Assembly (NCBI GenBank): GCA_023846275.1
Contig: JAIUJO010000160.1
Coordinates: forward strand, 181,959 to 245,958
From: Vanilla planifolia
Lineage: Eukaryota > Streptophyta > Magnoliopsida > Asparagales > Orchidaceae
DNA length: 64,000 nt
Direction of reading: 5' to 3'
This document shows, piece after piece, positions 1-14,700 of the stretch. Position 1 is the stretch's first letter, and each line of letters opens with the position of its first letter. Under the pieces are notes generated by a model, which had not been told where the DNA came from, searched no databases, and saw only the letters and a program-made list of their open reading frames with translations. Made by a program: the position numbers and the translations under genes.

Positions 1-2389
1 AGTACTTTATTCTTGATCATATCTTTAGAAATATTACATTAATCACTTATTTCAAGAAGTATTGTTATTATAATAATTAATTAGTAAAACTAATAATATA
101 ATTAAAAAAATAAAAAAGGAGAACCTATTATTAATAATAAGGAAAATATAATGTTAGAACAACGCTCCTAAACATGGTGGGTTGGGCTTATTGGATTGAT
201 AAAATAACACCATAATTCATCAAATAATTTTTGTTTAGTATATAACTCATCAAATAATAGAGGAAATCATTTTAGGGCAAACCAGAGCGTTACTAACACC
301 AAACAATTCACTTATTAAGTGGCATAGGAAAATTCTTATAAAGCAATAATAATTCAACATTCATGCAATCTATAACTAAACTATCAGTGCATTTTGCACG
401 ACCACTCAAAATGGTTGGAGTAATTTTGTCATTTGATCATACAATTTTTCAATCAAATGATCATATTCTCACTAGCTTTTCAAAAACACCTAAATAGATT
501 CGTTATTCGATATAAAATTTTATGATCACCCATTTCGTGTTTTGTCTATGCATAAGATCTAAATCTAGCTATTACAAAAAAATTAGATCTAATGCTCCAA
601 ATTAAATAGTGCTTGCTAAATCCGAGCCATCTCATATTGCATTTATGGTGATCAAATGATCTAAGAGCATTTTGATCAAGCAGTTCCTGAGAAATGTTTT
701 TTAGCCATGATTTTAAGATATTGTCAACTTTATAATTTATTACCAACGACTAATTGATTAGTTTCATAAGTACTTTTAGCAATTAAAAAATGTCTATAAA
801 TGGGTTAGTCCTTGAACAAATTTGATTGATAAAATTTTTTTAAAATTAAAAGAAAACTTTTCAAATGATGACATTCAAGCAATTTGCACCTAATGTCGGC
901 ATCACATCCTTATGCTTTGTATTTCACTTATAATACTCATAATCTCTACTTTCCTCAAAAATTAGTGAAGTTCTAAATTTTTTTATATCTAATTGATTCA
1001 TTTAAAACACTTATACCTCACTAAAAGTTTTTCAATCATAATGTTTTTGTTTGAGTTAATTTTTTAATTTTATATCATTTATATATTTTATTTTGTTTGT
1101 AGGTTTGTTTTGTTGTATGACTGTAGTAGTAAAGTTTTGTTGTTTTATTATTGAAGTACTTTAGTGTACCTATCATTTGGTAAAAAGCTAATATTAGTTA
1201 TTTTTCGTTAGTTTTTGTTAAGGATGGATGTATGCTTGACTTTAAGCTAAACCAGTTGAAAAGTAATCATCCACAATTTTTTTTCATACTTTTTTAAAAT
1301 AAATTAATATTAAAAGAAAAATAAACATATTTTAAAAGAGTTAACATATTTTAAATTAAAATTATAATTTACTAAACTATTTTTAAGATATAATCAAGTT
1401 TATTAAAAATATATATTAAAGTATTTTTGAAAAAAATTCTCTCGAAAAATTTGTTTCTAATACTTCGCCACTCTCTTACTAAATAGTACTTCATAGTACG
1501 CATATGAGGAAGTTTGGATCTACAAAAAGGGGGTAAATTATTAGGAATTAAAATTTAAGTTCCTTATAAAAAAATATTTAAATAAATAATTTAAAAGTAT
1601 TTTATAAAAAATTTAAATTTAATTGAAAATAAATAATTTGTTTAAATAAAATAAATTCATCAAATAACATAAAAAAATATTAATAAGAAATAAAATGTAC
1701 AGTTGCAATATGTAGTTTGCCCAGCTTGAAAAATTCCTACATTCACAATAAAAAAATATGGCAGAAAACAACCAATATAAAACATTCGCCAATGTATAGG
1801 TAGGCTAAACTCTCACAATAATGAAATAAAAAGAAACAAGTTACTATGGCCTCATAATTAAAATTAATACTAAAAAATCTTTTTCTTATCAAATAATTAA
1901 TGAGGTAGAAGTATCTCAATTAAGTTAATAATGAATAAAAAAAATTAATAACTTAACTAAGCTAACAAGAAGGTATAATTAGGCGTTTGGCAACTGAAGA
2001 AAGTTGCTATAGTAGCTACACTTATTTTTGGCTACTAACGGCTTGAATATCATGGCTTCAAACTTTTATTTAAATTGATGAGAATTCATCATTCCACTTT
2101 TATGATTAGCTCATTTATTTATAAAAAGATATTTAGGACTAAAGATGCTAAGCAAAGAAGTAGAATAATTGTTATTGTTCCACAATTTTTTTTATTTTTT
2201 GTTTAAAAAATTATTATTTAAAGTAAATATTCTAAAAGCTGAAAAAGTTGATAAAAAAGATGTAATTGAATCACTTCAAAAAAATAAACTGAGACTAATT
2301 GTTCGGGTAAGTTGTATGACCAAACAAACGAGATTTTATGGGGATGTTTAAAAAACTATTTGATCAAAACTGTTATATCTAAATCTTAG
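1..2389. other. Extremely AT-rich non-coding DNA
   Basis: No gene is supported. Stops occur in every frame at the density expected of AT-rich random sequence, and the few 60-70 codon open frames have no recognisable composition or motif. Several TGATCA/ATGATC words occur at 400-760, as in the dispersed R2 repeats further on, so part of this may be an eroded relative of them. The only firm feature inside is repeat R1a. Confidence 0.6.
1150..1255 (+). repeat. Dispersed repeat R1, copy a
   Basis: About 100 bases align by eye with 59,825-59,925 in the same orientation, at roughly two-thirds identity. Shared blocks include TTTAGT-TAC, ATTTGG(T/C)AAAA, ATATTAGTT, TTAGTTTTTGT(T/C) and TTGA(C/T)TTTA. 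Most differences are transitions. The two copies lie near opposite ends of the window, both in the most AT-rich zones. It is probably a fragment of an old LTR or other interspersed element; no coding sense was found. Confidence 0.5.
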
Positions 2390-2770
2390 TATGATGGCTA
2401 AATTTAGATCTTACACAAAATAAAAATTGATCATGTAATTATTAAATAGTATCAGGCTTTATAAAAAGATAGATAAGATGAAGGTTGTTTGATCATGAAA
2501 TTTCCCAATCAGATCATTCTTGTTAGCCTCATAATTTCGAAACATGTTCAAAAAGAATGATTTGCTTTAGTTCTATATTGTGAAGGTGAATAAATATTTT
2601 TTGCATATAAAGCTTTACTTGTTCATCAAAGTCAACTTATTCATGGTTCTTTGCCCCCTTGTTTGCTCGAGAAGTCATTACCAGAGCTGTTAGTATTGCT
2701 TTATACATTGTGTCTGTGAATATGAGAGTACTAAAAATTTCTAACACCCAACTAAATTGTGTTCACTATT
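2390..2770 (+). repeat. Dispersed repeat R2, copy a
   Basis: This segment aligns with 4,960-5,430 in the same orientation. The best blocks are GAAGGTGAA followed by a T-rich run, then TTGTTTG(C/A)(T/G)CGAGAAGTCAT-like sequence near 2,665-2,690 matching TTGTTTGAGAAGTCATCACC at 5,340-5,360, then a TTAGT-TTG-TATACA-like block. TGATCATG words cluster on its left side. It is likely part of an LTR or another old interspersed repeat. Neither copy keeps a shared reading frame, so I do not call a gene. Confidence 0.5.
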
Positions 2771-4959
2771 GTACATAGTACATAACCTGGCAGATGTGTT
2801 TTGGGATTTACATTTCAAACTTCTCAACGATAGCCAATGTTGTTTATGAATTGTAGAGACTTTTGGAATTTATTCATAATTATTAGCATTATTTTAATTA
2901 GAATTATTTTGAACTTAATTATTTAATTTATGATGTATATTTTACAAAAGTTACAAAATAAATACTAAGATTTCACAAATAAATAAAAAGATTTTCAACA
3001 TTGTGAAAAGGAATGGATTAAGTTTCTGAAAGCGTAATATTTTGTAAAAAAATATTAATTTTGCTCAAATTTAATTTTTGTGTCTCGTAATAATAATTTA
3101 AACAAATTTAACATTTTTGATTAAAATTAAATTAAAATAACTAAAATTAAATTTAAAATATGTCTCTCCGTGGTTTTTCACTAAAACTAAGATGATCTTC
3201 ATAGGATTCCACCACTACTCTACTTCTTTAAGTTTTCTCACGAACACAAGTATCAATTTTCTAAAATTTGAAAATTAAATTCAACAAATTTAATCAAAAT
3301 ACTTATGATTTGTTATCAATAAACAAAACGTCAAGTCTAGTGGTCAATATCTGATGAATTTCTTCATTTTTATGATAGAAAAACTCTTAATAAAAATAAT
3401 GACAAGCTTCAATTATTTATAAAAATAATCTCTAAAATAATTAAAGATAAAGTGATATGCATGTCATGACTAGATTAATGCTCCTTAATTTATACTTAGT
3501 TCTTTGAATTTTTATTCTTTTCCATTTTTTATTATCACTCATAGTGACTCTGTAAATTTTTGAAAAATTTTAATAAACTTAACATTTTATGAATTTTTTA
3601 AGTAAATAATTAACTATTTTAGTTTTTTAAGAAAATCACTTCCTTCTAATTACACTTTATCGGATAGTTTTTGTCAACTCACACAATTCTTTTCAAATTA
3701 TTTTAGTTCTTTTTATAGCAATTACCACAAAATATTATTTAAGGCATATTGTAATATTTTTTATTTAAAAGTTTCAAGAAGGTTTATTGTTATGATTAAT
3801 TCTAAAATCAATCAAAATTTCATATTTAACATGTTTTACTGATAATCATAAAAAAGTTTTAAAGTTTTATGTTTTTTAAACTACATACCTTTTTACTATT
3901 TATTTCTTTTGAATATTTTAAATTTTATTTCTCAAATCTTATCTTTTTTCTTCATTTGTGTTAATACTAATGTTTTTAGTAAAAAATTATTAATCAAAGT
4001 TTATATGCATAATGCATGATTTTTGTGTAACAATGTTATAATTTTCTCTCTCCATGCAAAAGTTAGAAATTTCAAATGTATATTAGCTCCAATCTTACAT
4101 GCAAGTAAAATATATTTGGTTTGTATGCAATAGTGCCACGTAAACTTATGATTACAGTATATAAAATGTCGACATACATATGATATAAGATCCTCAAAAA
4201 AAAAATTTTCTACTAATTAGTTTTGCTTTTTGAAAATGAGCAAGTAGACTATACGTATTTGAAGTCACTCAATTTCTTAACTAATAATACATTTTTGTTA
4301 ACTTTTTTATTTTAAATCACGAGCCTTTGCATACTCTCTAAATACATTGTAGCCCTTTATCAAATTTTTTATAATGAATTAGATATTCACTATATTCTTT
4401 TTTCAATTCCTATTATTTTTTATTAAACTTTTCATACTTTTTGCAAACAAATAGTAAATGCTTATCATATTTTTTTTGTAAAGTAATTTTCTTCCTCACC
4501 TGAAGATACACTCTATTCTATTTCTTAACTAGCAATCATTTAGAAGAGTCCGTCATTATTTTCTTTCTTTTGACTTGTGATGATTTCTTTTGACTCATTC
4601 AAAAATATTTTCAATGCCTTCTTTTACTTATTACACTTTTTATTTCAATCTTCTCAAATGATCTTTCATAAGTCATCACTAAATTGTGCCAAATTTTATA
4701 AGCTATTTCTAAACTCATAATTTTATTAAATTTAGTAGTATTAAAAAGATAATAAAAATAATTTATGATTTTATTCAAAAAATCTATTACTCATAGACAT
4801 TCTTTATCAATTAAAAGTATGTACCAAATGGGCAAAATTATCTTATTATTCATACGATTTTTATTTTTTATAAAAATAATCCTATAAATAAAATATTCTA
4901 ATGGCTAGAAATAATGACAAAAAGAGCTTTTTTGCATGTGCTTTTTGATCAAAATGATC
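2771..4959. other. AT-rich non-coding DNA
   Basis: No gene or structural RNA is seen. Bases 3,135-3,235 align loosely with 38,515-38,615 (repeat R3, listed separately). The rest is T-rich or A-rich low-complexity DNA with no readable protein motif. Confidence 0.55.
3135..3235 (+). repeat. Dispersed repeat R3, copy a
   Basis: About 100 bases resemble 38,515-38,615 in the same orientation. Shared blocks are AAAATTAAATT(T/C)AAAAT, TTTTT(C)ACTAAAAC/ATTCCAATT, AAGATGAT--TCAT and a following CT-rich stretch. Identity is around 65 percent by eye, in low-complexity DNA, so chance similarity is not excluded. Confidence 0.3.
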
Positions 4960-5430
4960 TAGACTATTTGTTTTTGAAAATTGCATGATCGATGGATGAG
5001 ATTTGCTTGTTTGTATTTAGAAATAGGATTGATCATTAGATTTGAATCATAATTGAATGACTAAAATTTCATCCTATGTGTAGAACAAGCACAAACAATG
5101 TGAATGTGATCCTTTATGATGGAAATGAGGATATTGTCTATCTTATAAAAATGTAGAGGTGATGGGATCATTGAAACACAAAGTTATGTGACCATAAAAT
5201 TTTAGTTTTTGCAACAATTTAGAAGCATAATGCATGAAAATATGGCTTTGATTGTGTTGCATTATGAAGGTGAACAATGTTTTTTTAATGCCTTGCAATA
5301 TCCTCTAAATCATCCTATTTTGGGTTGGCTACCATCCAGTTTGTTTGAGAAGTCATCACCCATGATGTTAGTGATGAACTATACACTACTTATGATGATA
5401 CGGTAGTAATAACTTGATCTAGGAACTTTA
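4960..5430 (+). repeat. Dispersed repeat R2, copy b
   Basis: This is a direct repeat of 2,390-2,770, 2.6 kb away. It carries a 65-codon open frame (5,209-5,403) with the motifs HYEGEQCFF and SSLFEKSSPMML, and the copy at 2.4 kb does not keep that frame. The left part (4,980-5,050; ATGATCGATGG, TTTAGAAATAGG) also matches the complement of 38,880-38,990, so a third, inverted relative exists. If the frame was ever coding I do not recognise the product. Confidence 0.5.
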
Positions 5431-8400
5431 TAAACTCTTTTCACAATCCTACCTAGTACTGTAGCTAGTTTAGATGTTTATGGACATGCATCCCAATCCC
5501 TTTAATGACATCTTGCATGTATTAGGCACTGTTGAGAGTAATAGTTCGTATTACGAAGTCTTAGCAATATTTTTCACTAATTAATTATTATAACTCTAAT
5601 ATATATTTTGTAAAATTTATTGAAATTGTAATAAGATATAACTAAAAAAAGATTTTCAAGATATTCAAGGAGTATAGATTAAGTCATGAAACATGTAACG
5701 TAAGTAGCTGCTTATTCATTTAGTGCAAGACATGAAAAAGTATCACATTTTTTTATTTTACTTAGAATTGAAATGTGAAATGAAAACTAATTTTCATTTT
5801 CCTTTATGAAATAATTATTTTATGCAAATTGTTATTAAACTATTTTAGACTAGAAACTATTATGATTAAGAATAGAAGCTAAAAGGAATAGCCATTATAA
5901 AAAAAATAAGTAGCATGAACTCTTATTTTAAAAACTTTGCTTCATTTTATATATTTAGATAATTAGAAATATGTAATAACTTTTTTTGGTAGTACAATCA
6001 TGAAAATAGTAATCTTATCTAGTTTTTCTTTGATTATAATTCTATATTATGATGTATTTTGAATAGAATTTCTCATTAAAAATAATATCATTGATTTTGT
6101 TTTCAAGAAGCTTTTGCTTTCAAACCTTGATAAAAATTTATATGCTGGTAGGAATTATCTAAATGAGCAAGTTTAAGATTTACATTGATTATGATAGTGT
6201 TATCAAGACAAAAGAAGAAAACTATTCTGCATAATAATATAAAAATTCCATGTTTTGCTTTAGTCTTTTATGCCTAGTGAAAAACGTGCTTCTAACTATC
6301 TTATTTATAATAGCACACTTTTTATGCTTGTATTATGATTTTTTTTATGTAATATGTAATTTTTTAATATGTTAAGTATTTGTTAATTCATTATTCTTTA
6401 TGCTTTAATTATTCCATACATTTTTCTTGTGAAAACCTTTTTATTTTCATTTTGAAAAATTATGTTAAGTAATGTAAAGTTCAGATACAGTTGGCAAGCC
6501 TCACTTTGTCCTTTTATACAACCTAAAAATTTATACTTGCATTATTTAATAGAATATGATTATTTTCTTAATTATGGTAAAAAGTTTTGGACCTTGTTAA
6601 ATGTGATGTGACATTTGTTTTAATTTTATTGCTTTTATATTTTTTTTCATTTAAATTTTATTTTTTCTGTTAACTTTATGGTACTTCAATTAATTTTTCA
6701 TAATTTATTCATATAACTTTATCATTTAAAATGTCCAAAAAAATTAAATATTTTTTCTTTCTAATATTAACTTTCTAATTTCATTGATATAGTTCTTATT
6801 TTCCTTTAATGAAGCTATTTTTATTTATTTTTTTCAATATTTTGACTAACTTAAATATTTATCAATGAAATATATTTTTATGTCTAAACTCAAAGAATTT
6901 TATTAAAAATGGTTTGTTCATTAAGCTTGGATTACAGAAAATGATATTTTTACAAGAAAATACATATCGTATATATTAAATGATTTCAATTATATTAAAT
7001 GATTTTAATTCTATTAAATATTCTTAAAATTTTTGTTTGAGCCTTACATATTTGTTAAATTTTAATTGAAGAAATAATATGTTTTAACAAACTAAAATAC
7101 ATTTGTATGCATTTTCACTGATATATTTCACTATTATAAATAAACAAAAATATTTTTGAATGAAAAAATTTATCTCTAAGAGATATTAAATATGCAAAAA
7201 CTTTTGTAGTAAAGCAAGTTGACAAAAGCATTACTAATATTGATTTGTAATTGAAAATTACTCAATAAGACGACAAAGAAGGGTAAAAAAGGAATTAAAA
7301 AATAAAATCGTCATAGCTGAAATATTGTAATAAAAAGTGCTTAATAAATTTGCACATAAAAATGAAAATTATGAAAACAACAAAGAATGAAATAATGATT
7401 AACGAAAAAAATAAATTTATTAACGCTTGCATCATATCTTTTTGTAAAATTTTTTTGATAATTCAATTTTAAATATGATTTTATTAAAAATAGTTTAAAA
7501 ACAATAAAATGAGTAAGGTTATAAAAAAGTTTTAACTTTTATAAATAATTTAAATGTATTATTAAAAAATTCATTTTAAACCAATAATAATAAAGAGTAT
7601 GTTCATATAGATATAGAAAATTTAGAGCAATGTAATAAAATATAATTATTAATGCAATTACACACTACAAATTTTAGATAGTATGATTATCCAAAAAAAT
7701 ATGTAACCTAACATAGATGGCAAAGCATAAAATTATAAAAACTTTGTATTTTAGAAAAAATTAAAAGATTACACGTGTGGCGATAATAATAACAACAAAA
7801 AAATGTATAAGAAAAGTTAGTTAGATAGTAAATATATTTAAATATTTAAAATAAGTTTTTGTGACATGATAATGACAAACTGATTGCAAAAATTAATTTT
7901 GGCTTTCTTCAAATAAAAACGTAGTAAAATCATGAGAAGAAAATTATCTTGAGAAAAAGATTTTTAAATGTTCAAAAAAATTAACAAAATAAGATAGTAA
8001 ACAATTGTATTAGAAAATCTTTTTTATTGTATAATATATTAAAAAAAGGATTGCAATAATGTGACTGAATGAAATTAAGTGGAAGAAAAATAATGAAAAA
8101 AATAACTAAACAATGACTAATAATTTCAAAAAAATTTAAATATTCATAAATTATGAAAGATTTGTTGCTTTTAAAAAAATACAAGAAATATAAAAATGCA
8201 TCAAATTAGTTTGTTAAATAAAAAATCCTTTATTTTTAAAATTAATCAGATAAAACATAAAACTAAACTTCTACTAAATATACGAAGTATGCAAAATTAT
8301 GTTTTAGGAAATATTTTTTCAATTTAAAGAGTTTTAGAATTTGCCATCATAATTAAAAAATCTCAAATAATTAAAATGAATTATCAAATATTAATTAATA

Positions 8401-8729
8401 ATTTAAAACAATCATTAAGACAGCCAAATCATTAAAATATGATAATGCTAAAAATACTTATATATATAATCTAGTAACAAAAAACTTTGTTAATTATCAA
8501 AGAAAAACAAACTTCAATTAATATGTAAAAAATTTCAACAAAACACAATCATAAGAGAAAATCATCAAGATAGCACATACTCAAATTGCTAAAAAATTAA
8601 TTGCATAATGCATTTACCAAAACATCCTCATAATACGAATTATAAAAAAAGTTATAAAAATAAATTTAACAATTGAATAGAAATGGAAAAATGTAAAAAT
8701 TAGATTACATTGAAAGATAAAAAAGGCTT
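5431..8729. other. AT-rich non-coding DNA
   Basis: Nothing gene-like is seen. Runs of A and T and TATAT-type words dominate. A three-unit tandem repeat at 6,972-7,026 is listed separately. Confidence 0.6.
6972..7026 (+). repeat. Three-unit 19-bp tandem repeat
   Basis: Units start at 6,972, 6,991 and 7,010. The first two 19-mers (TATATTAAATGATTTCAAT and TATATTAAATGATTTTAAT) differ only by one C/T change. The third is diverged and shortened. It is a small slippage-type array with no sign of function. Confidence 0.7.
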
Positions 8730-8732
8730 GTG

Positions 8733-8792
8733 AAACATTCCAAAAACATATGGACATTTGGCTTATCTTTAACCATTCTTATGATAAATATA
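8733..8792 (+). repeat. Echo of the LINE-like motif at 61.2 kb
   Basis: The block TATGGACAT(T)TGGC(T)T--CTTT matches TATGGACAT(G)TGGC(A)T--CTTT at 61,211-61,233. It could be a second, more decayed copy of the same short LINE reverse transcriptase segment (the residues would read TYGHLAYL). The match is only about 25-40 bases, so this is weak. Confidence 0.2.
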
Positions 8793-11700
8793 AAAAAGGC
8801 ATGTCACTAAATAGATTAGCCCTTCCTATGATCTATCTTGTATAATATTGGATTTTTAGAGATGTGTTATGTTTAGATTGTACGATACATTTAAAAAATC
8901 ATTACAAAATAATGATTAATGATAACATGTGCAAGAATATTTCGCCCAAAAAGTAATAAACAAAAAATATTTAAATTTTGATAATTAAGATAATTTAAGC
9001 CAAAAAATGTTTCTTAACAAGATATTAATGAGAGGAAAAGTTGAAGATATTAAATAGAATGCCACAGTGTAATCATTACAACAAAAACTCATGTATAGTT
9101 ATGTTTAACTTGAACATAAAATATTATTTACGTAAATAATAAAAAATTATCCTCATCAATTTATCATGAATAGGTCATTCTCCAAAAACCGCAAAAAATA
9201 GTAGAATGATTAAGAAGTACAATATTTTCATCTATAATAAATTAGTTTCTTAAATTAATAAAATATTTTTGTAGTTTTTTAAAAAATAATTTTTCACATA
9301 TGATAAACTTTTAAATTAATTTTAAAAATTATAATTTGCATTATAATTAAAATTTTGAATTTAATATTTTTTTGTTTGAACTTTTTAAAAAGTATTTTTA
9401 TAATAAAACTTCAAAAACTATATTAAAAAAAGAATAAGTTATTAAATTAGGAAAACTAAGCATATAAGTTGTTAAATAAAAATAAATATTCAAAAAATTA
9501 TGTTAAACATTAATAAAATGTATATTCAAACTATAAACTTGTTGAATTCAATGTTGTAATTAACAAAGAAAAAAAATAAAGGAAGATCAATTAGACGATA
9601 TAACACCATAGTTTTTCAAATGTTTTTGTGTATTCATGCAAATTTCAAGGAACTTACCTTGGCAAAAGAACGTATAAATGATACCAAAATTTAAAATCTC
9701 TGAGATAATGAGTCAATTAAATAATTTAGTAAAACGAGTATAAATAGTTAAAAAAATATTTTTAAATCACATGAAATTGATTAAAATATTTGCAAAATTG
9801 TCCTGATACAAAAGTCTAAAAATTTTGAAATTAGGAACAGAAAGTATTATCTGTATTTACAAGATAATATAATTATATGGAGATAATAATATCAAATATC
9901 CATTTAGAAAAATAAACTTTAAACATTTAAGAAATAAAATTAATTGGATAATCCAAAACTTTTAGCAATTACATTCGAAATATAAAATAAATAAGTTCAC
10001 TAATATAGATGAAAATATTAGAAATGAATTTTAAATGTTAAAAATTATTTTTATAGTTCATAAACAAATATTTTGTTAGAAAAATTCCAATTATAGTCTA
10101 TTTTGATAAAATTGTTTTTAATAATTTGATGAATTGATATAATGTAATTAAAAAAAGACCCTATTCTTATGCAAAACCTTAAAAAGCACAACACTTATTA
10201 TCTTGGCTAAGTCAGAGTTAACTTGTCAAAACACTCTATTCTTATGCATGGCCATGTAAGTGGCACCTCACTCAATTATGCTACATTTTCGATAGTTGCC
10301 ATGTTCACATAATGTCACTAAAGAAAGAACAATATAGTTTATAGGATTACTACAACACTTGAAGGAATAATATAAAATATTTATATAATTCATGAAAAAA
10401 ATAATATGGCACAACAACTAAATACTATGAGAAGATTTTACCATGTTAACCAATGAAACTTCAAAGTAATAGCAATGTTGATGAACCAAATAAAACACCA
10501 AATATAATAATAATCAAGCAAATAAGATAAAGGATGATACTATAGTGAAAAAACACAACCAACTTTGTTCTTCTTTGATGTGTAACATTACTTAGTAATG
10601 GATTCATTATCATATTCATTAAAATGTAAATTGTATTTATATGAATAAAAGGAATATACAAAAAATCAAGAAATTTAAAGAGTTAAAATCCTATTTTTAA
10701 GAGAATCAAATAAACTATCATGCTCTTAGGATAATGATCACAATACTATAAACCTAAGATTCCTTCTTAACATTAGCTATCACATCGGATTGCATGCATG
10801 AAGTGCCTATCCAATCTATTCTTTTTCACATATCTCAATGTATCATATTTATATGAGTAATACATTATAATATAGGACTAGAAAAATCCACCCTAGCAAA
10901 TTCTTTAACTCGAGAAAATATTATATAATATAAGTGTGTAGCATATAATATGTTGTACGAAAAGCTCAAGATGTTAATCATGAATGACTATATATGCATG
11001 AAAATTTGACCAAATAACATAATGCTACAAAGATTAACAATTGTAACGAAAGCCCAATTCCTCAAATAAAATCATATATAAGTCCATATCATAAAGGCAC
11101 AACATTGATAATGAACTGATACTATAGGAATCTATCTATATGTTATTTGGAAGATTGATCAAACTTATATGAATATCTCGTATACTCTTACAAAAATGCG
11201 TATTTGAAACCAATTAATGTTATTGTACTAGTATGACTTTGATATCACATAAGATACACATAGGTTAGATCAACTATAACTTAAGCTTTCAACACTTAGA
11301 ATATAATAGCTAATTACACATTTTCAAAAATCTTATCTTACTTATATGACACTACAAACTTTACATCACATACTTAATGTTGCTTCGTTTAAGCTCTATC
11401 CAATATTTTAATGACAATATTGTATGATACATATGACATTATTTTGTTTGAAACCCAAATATACACAATTTAACACACTTCTCTTGTAGCCATTTAGTGT
11501 TCAAGTATGATAAGAATATGAAAATTGCACAAACGGTGCAATTGATGAAAACTTCTCATGGTCACGTTTGACTTATGTTTCATTTAATACCATGCATATA
11601 GATTATATCATAAGATAGTTGAAAGGTAAAAATGTGAAAAGCATAGATAATATGAAATTTTATTGCTTTTGCAAATTATGATAGTTGATCAATTCAACAA

Positions 11701-14700
11701 ATGAAATCAACCTAATAAATATCTTGATGTATATAACATGTGTGATATGCATGTTTTATTGTCTATAAATTAAATATTCATGAGTAATATAATATAGCCA
11801 TATTTTCCATATGAACATAAAGGGATATGTTTTATAATTTTAACAAAAATGATGTGCACATGATGAATCTTAGATTGGGAACCAGCCCACCAAGTGTTAA
11901 AGAATTGACTCCTTGATGTACATCATGGGCCACACTTGAGTAAAGCTACCAACACTTATTGACTTATTTTCACAAGTGACTTACATGATGGAACACTAGA
12001 TCAAGGATTTTAAATTAATAATCAATATATGATTTGAGGTGCATGATTAAAATATCAATCAAAAAAATTATTAATAAAAAAATGAGTCATCAAAAAAAAT
12101 GTAGCACTATCAAGTGTTCAATAGTTCAAACTATTTGTGTTTCATTAAAAGAACTTTATTTTTTTATATCAACATAATAATTACTAAAACAATCACATCA
12201 TTAAAGAGTTATAAAATTATATAAACGATCACGAATAAGTAACCGTAAATAAGAAAATTAGTTTTTGAAAAATGCATAGTTCATTTTTCAAAAATTAAAT
12301 AAAATTTTTTTTAATGATAAGTGCATCACGAAATGTGGAATCCTGAACAAAAAACAATCTATAATTATTATATGTTATTTAAAAAAATTAAATATTTATT
12401 AAGCATAATAATAATCTCTTAGTATTGGAAAAAATATTGTATTAGAAATAAAAAAAAACTCAAATTAGTAATAATACACAAGTTATTAAGATATTAGAAG
12501 GCCCAATATATTAAAGTTATGTACAAAACATATTTATTTGAAAATGTTCTCAAGGTGTAGTGTGCAACAAATTCATTGATCATGAACTTGATATAAGAAT
12601 CTACAATTTCAGAACTTAGGTGCAAAGTAACTTGTGTGGGCATGCTTTATATGGGTAAAATATGCCTTTTAAAGGTTTATAAATGCTTTAGGTAGACATA
12701 AAAAAATCCTTAAGAGTATGTGAGCATGCTTTTTCTTTTGTGCACCTAGATAACATAGAGTATTTTGCATATCGAAATATGATTTATATTATTTACATGA
12801 GCTTCGGTGGCATTTCACTTTATTGTTGCACCCTTTTTTATGGATTGCATAAAAACTATTTGCCTTGTCTTAATTATAAAGATATTTTTATTATTATTAC
12901 ATAAAGTTTTTAAAATATTTTTTCACTTTATTTATCATTCAATATTTTATCTTTTTTATTTCAATTTATCAACATAGAATTAAACATTTAAAGGTTACCA
13001 ATTATTTATTATTATTCATTTTGAGTTTCAAAAAATTTATATTTGTATTATTTTGTTGAATATTTTTTCTTGTTATTACTCATCAATATTATATTATGAA
13101 TATTTCGTAATGCTTTAAATTTGTAAAATTTCATTTTTTTTACTTGACTATTGTCTTTATTTTTATGTGCTTATCAATTTTGGATTTGCAAAAAAAAATT
13201 TTATATCCCATATGAATAATTTATTATATTAAATATAAATAATTCAATAATGCAAATGGTTTTGTAATATTTTGTTGATTTTATAAATATAGTTTTAATA
13301 ATAACATGATTAGAGTAATTATTATTAATTTTTTTTCATAATTATAGTTAATTTACATTGATAACTAACTTTTATCTCTTTACGCTCATATATGAGTTTA
13401 TATTTTTTTTCTACATATACTGCATTGCTTAAATGCTTTTTACTACATATGTATCTACCTTATTTGTTAGAATATTAATTACCTTAATTGTTTCTACTAT
13501 TTTTTTTAACATAACATTTGTATTAGTTTGACTTATTTATTCAATAGAAATTTCGAAGTTTTTATGAATAACTTGTAAAAAAATATTTAATGTTTTTGAT
13601 ATATTATTTCCATTACATAAGCAAAATTTTAAAATATTCTTCGGCGAATGACTTAAAAATTTTGAATAAAATGTTTTATTAAAAATAAGCTTCTTATTTG
13701 ATAATAAGCAAAATAGGTCATAAGAATTATGGATTCTTTCTATTGTATCTAAAAATTTTAAAAAACTAAAAATTGAAAAATATTATATTTAAATTTAAAA
13801 TATTAATATATTAACAAAAATATGTCAAAAAGGATCACAAATGTAATGAATTCAAATATAGGAACTATTCAGACAAAAGAAAATCTAAAATATATAGATT
13901 TATTTGAATAATGTCTTAAAGTGGTTTTCTATTCACATATCACAATGCTTCAAAAATATATTTCATATTATAATTTAAGCATCATAAATGAGTTATTATA
14001 ATTAAAAACAAAGAAATTTTACAAAAATTATAATATATCTAATAATTAACTTAAAAATACTTATACTATGTGTATATAAACTACACAAAAGTACAAGAAA
14101 AATAGTAAGATCAATATAATGAGCATATAGTTTATTTCTTGCATCTACATAAAGATTAACAAAAACATTTATATATGATTTAGTTTAACAAAAATACAAA
14201 TCATAATAAAAATTAAAAAAGTAAAGATTTAAAAATACCAATATCCAAAAAATAGTATTAATTGGCATTTTGTCTTTTTTATTATACATCAACTTAGCTA
14301 TTATGAATTGTTTTCATAGCTTAGTGCACACTTTTGGTAATTGGCTAAGAAATGTTGGATCTTTTGTTTGTATCATTATCGAAAAGTCCTTTTTCTATTG
14401 AATATTTTTATTCAAAGTTAAAAAATATTTTGTTTGCTTTTTATTTATAAAAATGTCTTTTATGTCATATGGTAGTAGTGAAATTGTTTTACTTTTACAA
14501 AACATTATTCTTATTTTGTAAGTTTTATTTTACAAATTTAAAATATCTAGAAAATTTTATTCATTTTTTTATTTTACATATTATTTTTTAGTATTTATTG
14601 TTTTCTTTTTTTAATTTAATTATTTTATTTTCAAATTGTTTAACACAATATGTTTATTTTTCAAAATTTCTCAATTTTTTGTACATGACAATTTTGAAAT

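Noticed and set aside
7981-8184. Membrane-protein-like short frames (also 10,461-10,661 and 14,598-14,804)
   Set aside because: Hydrophobic F/I/L/Y-rich frames are the expected product of AT-rich non-coding DNA. No start context, repeats or homology support them.
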